18,344 nt of DNA from contig JAKPQU010000376.1 in NCBI GenBank assembly GCA_029555925.1, positions 1-18,344 of the forward strand, written 5' to 3'. This DNA is from Bacillota bacterium. GTDB lineage: Bacteria; Eremiobacterota; SpSt-956; JAKJGF01. The notes beneath the pieces were generated by a model. It was not told where the DNA came from. It did no database searches and saw only the letters and a program-made list of their open reading frames with translations. The position numbers and the translations under genes are program-made. Shown piece by piece: positions 14,608 through 18,344 of this stretch. The stretch's first letter is position 1; every line of letters starts with the position of its first letter.

Positions 14608-15657
14608 ATGGATATTGTTGACTTGATGAAACAGGCTCTGAATATCGGTGCGTCCGATTTACATCTTGTCGTGGGGATACCACCCAGTATAAGGGTTGAC
14701 GGACAGATTGGTTTTCTCAAAGAAAGGGAACTGACTCCCGATGATACACAGGGACTTATTTACAGTATTCTTCCTGAAGAGAAAAGGGAAAGATTTGAAA
14801 GAGACTGGGAATTGAATTTTTCTTTTTCCAACCCTGATATAGGCCGTTTCAGGGCATCAATATATTATCAGAAAGGCCATGTAGAAGGAGCCTTTCGATT
14901 GATACCTCTGGAAATAAAAAGTCTGACTCAACTGGGACATCCCCCTGTTGTGGCAAATCTGTCGTTAAAACCGAACGGCCTTGTTCTTGTAACAGGCCCT
15001 ACAGGAGTAGGGAAAACTACTACTCTGAATGCCATGATAGATCTTATCAATACACAGAGAAGAGTCAGAATAATAACCATTGAAGATCCGATTGAATTCA
15101 TGCACAGACATAAAAACAGTATAGTCATACAGAGAGAGATTGATGCAGATACCCGTAGCTTTAGCAGTGCCCTTGTAAATGCTCTGAGACAGGATCCCAA
15201 TGTCATATGTATAGGTGAAATGAGAGATCTTGAAACAATATCTACTGCTCTCACTGCGGCAGAGACAGGTCATCTTGTTTTAAGCACTCTTCATACGTCG
15301 GATGCTGCCACAACAATAGACAGAATCGTTGATATTTTCCCTCCCTATCAACAGGGACAGGTAAAGGTTCAGCTTTCTCAGTGTCTCCAGGGTATAATTT
15401 CCCAGCAATTACTTCCGCGAATTGACGGCCCCGGAAGAATCCTTGCACTTGAGGTTTTAGTTGCTACGTCTGCTATAAGAAATCTCATAAGAGAAGGCAA
15501 GACAAATCAGATAGAAAATATGATTACTACAGGAAAAGATTACGGTATGGTTACAATGGATAACTTCCTGAAAAATCTCTGCAAAAAAGGAATTGTTGAT
15601 AAGAATATAGCTGCAGCAAGAGCAAAAAATCCTCTTGTTTTCGAGGATTTACATTAG
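14608..15657 (+). CDS. pilT: Type IV pilus retraction ATPase PilT
   Basis: PilT is the hexameric cytoplasmic motor that disassembles type IV pili, powering twitching and DNA uptake. The 349 residues are the usual length. The N-terminal PAS-like part begins MDIVDLMKQALNIGASDLHL. Walker A is GPTGVGKT (130-137), the Asp box IEDPIEF (158-164), Walker B VICIGEMRDLE with E204, and the His box STLHT (226-230). The PilT-diagnostic AIRNLIREGK (289-298) separates it from PilB and GspE. A GAAGGG site precedes the ATG by 11 nt. No other pilus gene lies in the window, so the pilus machinery must be elsewhere. Confidence 0.97.
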   Translation: MDIVDLMKQALNIGASDLHLVVGIPPSIRVDGQIGFLKERELTPDDTQGLIYSILPEEKRERFERDWELNFSFSNPDIGRFRASIYYQKGHVEGAFRLIPLEIKSLTQLGHPPVVANLSLKPNGLVLVTGPTGVGKTTTLNAMIDLINTQRRVRIITIEDPIEFMHRHKNSIVIQREIDADTRSFSSALVNALRQDPNVICIGEMRDLETISTALTAAETGHLVLSTLHTSDAATTIDRIVDIFPPYQQGQVKVQLSQCLQGIISQQLLPRIDGPGRILALEVLVATSAIRNLIREGKTNQIENMITTGKDYGMVTMDNFLKNLCKKGIVDKNIAAARAKNPLVFEDLH

Positions 15658-15676
15658 ATTTTTTTGTCATTACTCA

Positions 15677-15705
15677 TTGAAAATAAGCCTGTTTTAAGGT
15701 AAAAT
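15677..15705 (+). promoter_or_regulatory. Sigma-70-type promoter before the 65-aa gene and radical SAM gene
   Basis: TTGAAA (15677-15682), a 17-nt spacer and TAAAAT (15700-15705) lie just after the pilT stop, about 25 nt before the next ATG. The pair downstream is thus probably transcribed separately from pilT, with a very short leader. Confidence 0.6.
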
Positions 15706-15730
15706 AAAATTGAGAAGGAGGTGTATTTTT

Positions 15731-15928
15731 ATGAAGTCTGAAATTTTTGACGGAGGAGGTTCCTTTGAGAATCTTTTCTGGACCGGTCAGGATTCTTCAA
15801 GAGAAGCTCCAAAGGGAACAACAGACCAGAGGATGGAAATTACAGAAGCCATAGATAAAAAGAAAAAAGAAGAAGATAAAAAACGGAAAGATGGATTTGT
15901 TCTTACCCAGGAGGGAGAGCTTTTATAG
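15731..15928 (+). CDS. Small charged protein, 65 aa, unknown
   Basis: The start at 15731 is set by AAGGAGGT 8 nt upstream; a longer frame from 15710 would overlap that site. The N-terminal half is Gly/Phe-rich (IFDGGGSFENLFWTGQ), the middle is a strongly charged helix (AIDKKKKEEDKKRKDG), and it ends FVLTQEGELL. There is no signal peptide or cysteine. Its stop lies 2 nt before the ATG of the radical SAM gene, and the ribosome site for that gene lies inside its last codons, so translation is coupled. I recognise no family. It may be a partner or substrate of the radical SAM enzyme, but that is inference from position. Confidence 0.7.
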   Translation: MKSEIFDGGGSFENLFWTGQDSSREAPKGTTDQRMEITEAIDKKKKEEDKKRKDGFVLTQEGELL

Positions 15929-15930
15929 TT

Positions 15931-16971
15931 ATGAAAGAAGCAATGTATTATGACGTAATAAATGACGGTAAAGTCAGGTGCAGGCTATGTCCTTTTAATT
16001 GTACCATAGATGACGGACAGGTGGGAGTATGTAAAGCCAGGAAAAATATAAAGGGAAAACTTTATTCCTTGATTTACAGCCAGTATACAGGATCCCCTTT
16101 TGACCCGATAGAAAAAAAGCCATTGTTTCATTTCTATCCTAACTGGAAAATAATGTCTCTCGGAACACTGGGCTGTAATTTTGCCTGTGAATTCTGCCAG
16201 AACTGGTCATCAAGTCAGGCTCTTGCGGAAAGAGGTGAAAAAATACTTTCCAGTTTTACAAAGACGATTACGCCGGAAGAAGCAGTATCTATTGCAAAAT
16301 CCACTCATGAAAAGGGCAATATAGGTATTGCTTATACTTATAACGAACCTCTTATCGGTTATGAATATGTTTATGAGACGGCAAAACTCCTCAAAAAAGA
16401 AGGCCTCAAAAATGTTCTTGTTACAAACGGCTATATAAATCAGGAACCCCTGATGGAACTTTTGCCTTATATAGATGCCATGAATATTGATGTAAAATCA
16501 ATAAACAACGACTTTTACGTGAAACTCTGCAAAGCCAGACTGGAGCCGGTACTTGAAACATGTAAGACAGCCTCTAAATACTGTCTTGTAGAGATTACCA
16601 ATCTCGTAATACCGACTCAGAATGACGGAGATGAAGAACTGGAAAAACTTACTGACTGGATAGCTGAAAATCTCGGCCATCACACACCTTTACATTTTTC
16701 TCGATACCATCCTGATTACAAACTTACCATAAAGGCAACCCCTGAAAAAACACTTCTAAAAGCTATGGAAATAGCCAGAAAAAAATTACATTATGTTTAT
16801 ATAGGTAATATATGGGGTGTCGATGGTGAAAATACAAAATGTCCTTCCTGCGGTAAAGTTGTTATAGGGAGAAGCGGTTATATGCTCACCTGCTATGAAA
16901 TAAATGAGGAAAGGAATTGCAACTTCTGCGGATCCAGTATACATATAACCGGAACCTGTCGGAAAGATTAG
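15931..16971 (+). CDS. amrS: AmmeMemoRadiSam-system radical SAM enzyme
   Basis: The radical SAM cluster motif is CNFACEFC (C82, C86, C89) in the setting GTLGCNFACEFCQNW, and the N-terminal cysteine set CRLCPFNC plus GVCKAR (C17, C20, C24, C34) is typical of the AmrS/PflA-like branch. YTYNEPLIGYEYVYE, MNIDVKS and HFSRYHPDYKLT also match that family. The C-terminal extension carries paired cysteines (CPSCGK and CNFCGSS), likely a zinc ribbon. AmrS is usually encoded with AMMECR1 and Memo proteins; the modification they make is not established to my knowledge. Neither partner is in the window. It follows the 65-aa gene at a 2-nt distance and shares its promoter. Confidence 0.9.
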   Translation: MKEAMYYDVINDGKVRCRLCPFNCTIDDGQVGVCKARKNIKGKLYSLIYSQYTGSPFDPIEKKPLFHFYPNWKIMSLGTLGCNFACEFCQNWSSSQALAERGEKILSSFTKTITPEEAVSIAKSTHEKGNIGIAYTYNEPLIGYEYVYETAKLLKKEGLKNVLVTNGYINQEPLMELLPYIDAMNIDVKSINNDFYVKLCKARLEPVLETCKTASKYCLVEITNLVIPTQNDGDEELEKLTDWIAENLGHHTPLHFSRYHPDYKLTIKATPEKTLLKAMEIARKKLHYVYIGNIWGVDGENTKCPSCGKVVIGRSGYMLTCYEINEERNCNFCGSSIHITGTCRKD

Positions 16972-17002
16972 AACCTGTTTTGATTGCTTTTATACAGCTA
17001 AT

Positions 17003-17150
17003 TTACTGAGGTGAGCATAAATAAACTGCTCCCGTCATGCGTTACGCACAATGTTGTTACTCAAGTGAGTAGTGAAAAGTGAAAAGCCAGAAAACCTTAT
17101 CTAATCTGGTTTATAGCATATTAATATATTACTGAGATAAGCATAAATAA
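17003..17150 (+). repeat. 22-nt direct repeat pair in the gap after the radical SAM gene
   Basis: TTACTGAG-R-T-R-AGCATAAATAA occurs at 17003-17024 and again at 17129-17150, 126 nt apart; the two differences are both G to A. Each copy is followed by a GCTCCC sequence and then a heptad-like ATGCGTTAC. The rest of the 379-bp gap (16972-17350) holds a GTGAAAAGTGAAAAG stretch (about 17071), a short CTCCCT/AGGGAG dyad (17161-17174) and the promoter below, but no gene. Confidence 0.55.
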
Positions 17151-17201
17151 TACATATACGCTCCCTCAAGGGAGGGAAAATCAAATTCCTTAACTTAATG
17201 C

Positions 17202-17251
17202 CATTATGCGTTACACATCACGATTCTCATATAAACATGTAATACGTAATG
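17202..17251. repeat. Degenerate GCGTRAY hairpin
   Basis: CATTATGCGTTACA (17202-17215) faces TGTAATACGTAATG (17238-17251). The arms differ at three positions, all transitions. It is a weaker member of the heptad family that occurs elsewhere in the window. Confidence 0.5.
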
Positions 17252-17276
17252 AAGGTTATAATTGCTGATTTTTCTA

Positions 17277-17306
17277 TTGCTATAATGGGTATATTTATGG
17301 TATAAT
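17277..17306 (+). promoter_or_regulatory. Sigma-70-type promoter for the 274-aa gene
   Basis: TTGCTA (17277-17282), an 18-nt spacer and a perfect TATAAT (17301-17306) lie about 45 nt before the ATG at 17351. Confidence 0.6.
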
Positions 17307-17350
17307 TTGAGAATGAGTATTTTTTTATTTATTACAGGAACTAGCTTTAT

Positions 17351-18175
17351 ATGAAATCTTCAGATAAAAAAGAAGATATTAATCCTATGACTGAAAATAA
17401 AGGAGCTAAAAATCTCCTTCATAAACTTGAAGATGGGAATATATCTCTGGATTACAGCAATCTTCTGATCAGTGCCATGGGGCACTGGCTTTCTATCAGC
17501 GCTTTTTCTATGTTAGAAGATCTCTTTGAAGATGGTATTATAGGTCCGGGAAAAATTTCTGATCATATCGGAGATGCTCTCGAGCTTATGTTTAAAGAGT
17601 TTAAATCTTCTATGAAAAAGCAAACTTATGTTATTCAGGGTTCAGAAGAAATTCCATCAAATCAGTGTAAATCTCTCATAGAAGATATGAAGAAAAAGGG
17701 ATGTCGTTTCTTTGAAAATTTGATTTTTTCTATCTTTGAAGAACCGGTAGAACTGACGACAGAAGAACTGGTTGAAAGACTTTCCGGCGGAAAAAATGTT
17801 AAAAATCTTGACGTAGTGACAGGCGACGGGCATGGCCACTCGATTTTTAATGTGAAAGATCTGGAAAGTATTAATAAATACGGTCTTCCAAAAACTGAAA
17901 AAGAATTTCTTGAAGATGAAGTTCTCAGTAAATTAAAAGAGAAAAATATAATAATAGAACAGGATGAACAAGAGTATGACCATCTCTGTGATATATCCAT
18001 AGGGCAGTATCTTGATAGCGGGGGAAAACTCTTTATTAAAGTGAAAGAAGGAGTTACTCAGGAACTGAGAAGCAGAGATCATTTATGGGAAATAGAACCG
18101 GAATTAATGGCGAAAAACAGGGATGAATTTCTTGGTATGCCGAATTATACTAATTTAGTAATTAAAAATGAATGA
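17351..18175 (+). CDS. Unrecognised cytoplasmic protein, 274 aa
   Basis: The frame is preceded by a promoter and a modest AGGAA site. There is no signal peptide or clear membrane segment. The N-terminal third is helical (SNLLISAMGHWLSISAFSML, then EDLFEDGIIGPG), the middle has LTTEELVERLSGGKN and a Gly/His cluster VTGDGHGHSIF, and the C-terminal part is acidic (IIIEQDEQEYDHL) and ends PNYTNLVIKNE. I do not recognise a family or an active site. The length, promoter and unbroken frame with codon use like its neighbours support a real gene. It appears monocistronic. Confidence 0.7.
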   Translation: MKSSDKKEDINPMTENKGAKNLLHKLEDGNISLDYSNLLISAMGHWLSISAFSMLEDLFEDGIIGPGKISDHIGDALELMFKEFKSSMKKQTYVIQGSEEIPSNQCKSLIEDMKKKGCRFFENLIFSIFEEPVELTTEELVERLSGGKNVKNLDVVTGDGHGHSIFNVKDLESINKYGLPKTEKEFLEDEVLSKLKEKNIIIEQDEQEYDHLCDISIGQYLDSGGKLFIKVKEGVTQELRSRDHLWEIEPELMAKNRDEFLGMPNYTNLVIKNE

Positions 18176-18223
18176 GTAAAGCATAATGAGTGATGTGTAA
18201 AACAAATACGCATCAGGTATCAC
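18176..18223. repeat. Decayed heptad repeat after the 274-aa gene
   Basis: Starting with the base after the TGA stop, four degenerate 7-mers (GTAAAGC, ATAATGA, GTGATGT, GTAAAAC) are followed by an inverse-looking ACGCATCAGGTATCAC. As at 14344, the repeat touches a stop codon. The rest of the window end (to 18344) shows no gene I can support. Confidence 0.45.
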
Positions 18224-18344
18224 TAAATACCGTAACAGGTAAAATGGTATCCGTAAAAAGCTTCTGCCTGGCGGGCTCTGGAGAAGGAAAATTAGTTTTT
18301 TATATAGAATTAAAAATTAAATAAGGGCTAATTTATTGTCTGTA

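Overview
The window is an AT-rich stretch from an uncultivated-looking, Gram-negative-type bacterium. The evidence for that cell type is a lipobox lipoprotein, a secreted DUF3298-like protein, a type IV pilus retraction ATPase (PilT) and Sec signal peptides, with clear Shine-Dalgarno sites on nearly every gene. The phylum cannot be fixed from the sequence. The short, C-Ala-less alanyl-tRNA synthetase resembles forms I associate with candidate phyla. The intergenic spaces are full of 7-bp tandem units (GCGTRAY) and other dispersed palindromes, a style seen in several large-genome environmental lineages.

Layout. Positions 1-6162 form a block bracketed by two inverted copies of a 121-127 bp palindromic element. 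Inside it, all genes are on the minus strand in two transcription units. The first unit (promoter 5834-5862) holds a 583-aa alaS and a secreted DUF3298-like protein. The second (promoter 3132-3161, terminator about 231-283) holds a DUF2281/antitoxin-like 83-aa protein, a pentapeptide-repeat protein, a full-length prolyl-tRNA synthetase homologue whose catalytic signatures are largely replaced while its editing and anticodon domains look conserved, and a 47-aa acidic protein. The genes of the second unit are overlapped or closely spaced, so they are probably translated together. This is the best candidate here for an undescribed system.

Positions 6220-8040 (+) encode a lipoprotein with an HExxH metalloprotease signature. 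Converging on it from the right (minus) are a 1163-aa PglX, the adenine methyltransferase of BREX phage defence, and a 60-aa downstream partner, with no other BREX gene in view. The middle of pglX (about 9310-10290) is much more AT-rich than its ends, which suggests exchange of the specificity segment. Just upstream lies a second, broken copy of the pglX 5' end joined to a dispersed palindrome.

Positions 12133-14343 (+) encode a 736-aa exported protein with three C-terminal membrane segments. After a repeat-rich gap come pilT (14608), a promoter-led pair made of a 65-aa charged protein and an AmmeMemoRadiSam-type radical SAM enzyme (15731-16971), a 379-bp repeat-bearing gap, and an unrecognised 274-aa protein (17351-18175). 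No tRNA, rRNA, CRISPR array or transposase gene was seen.

Taken together, the genes are a mix of housekeeping functions (aminoacylation, pilus retraction) and accessory ones (orphan PglX, the ProRS-like unit, the protease), separated by repeat insertions that often sit right after a stop codon.
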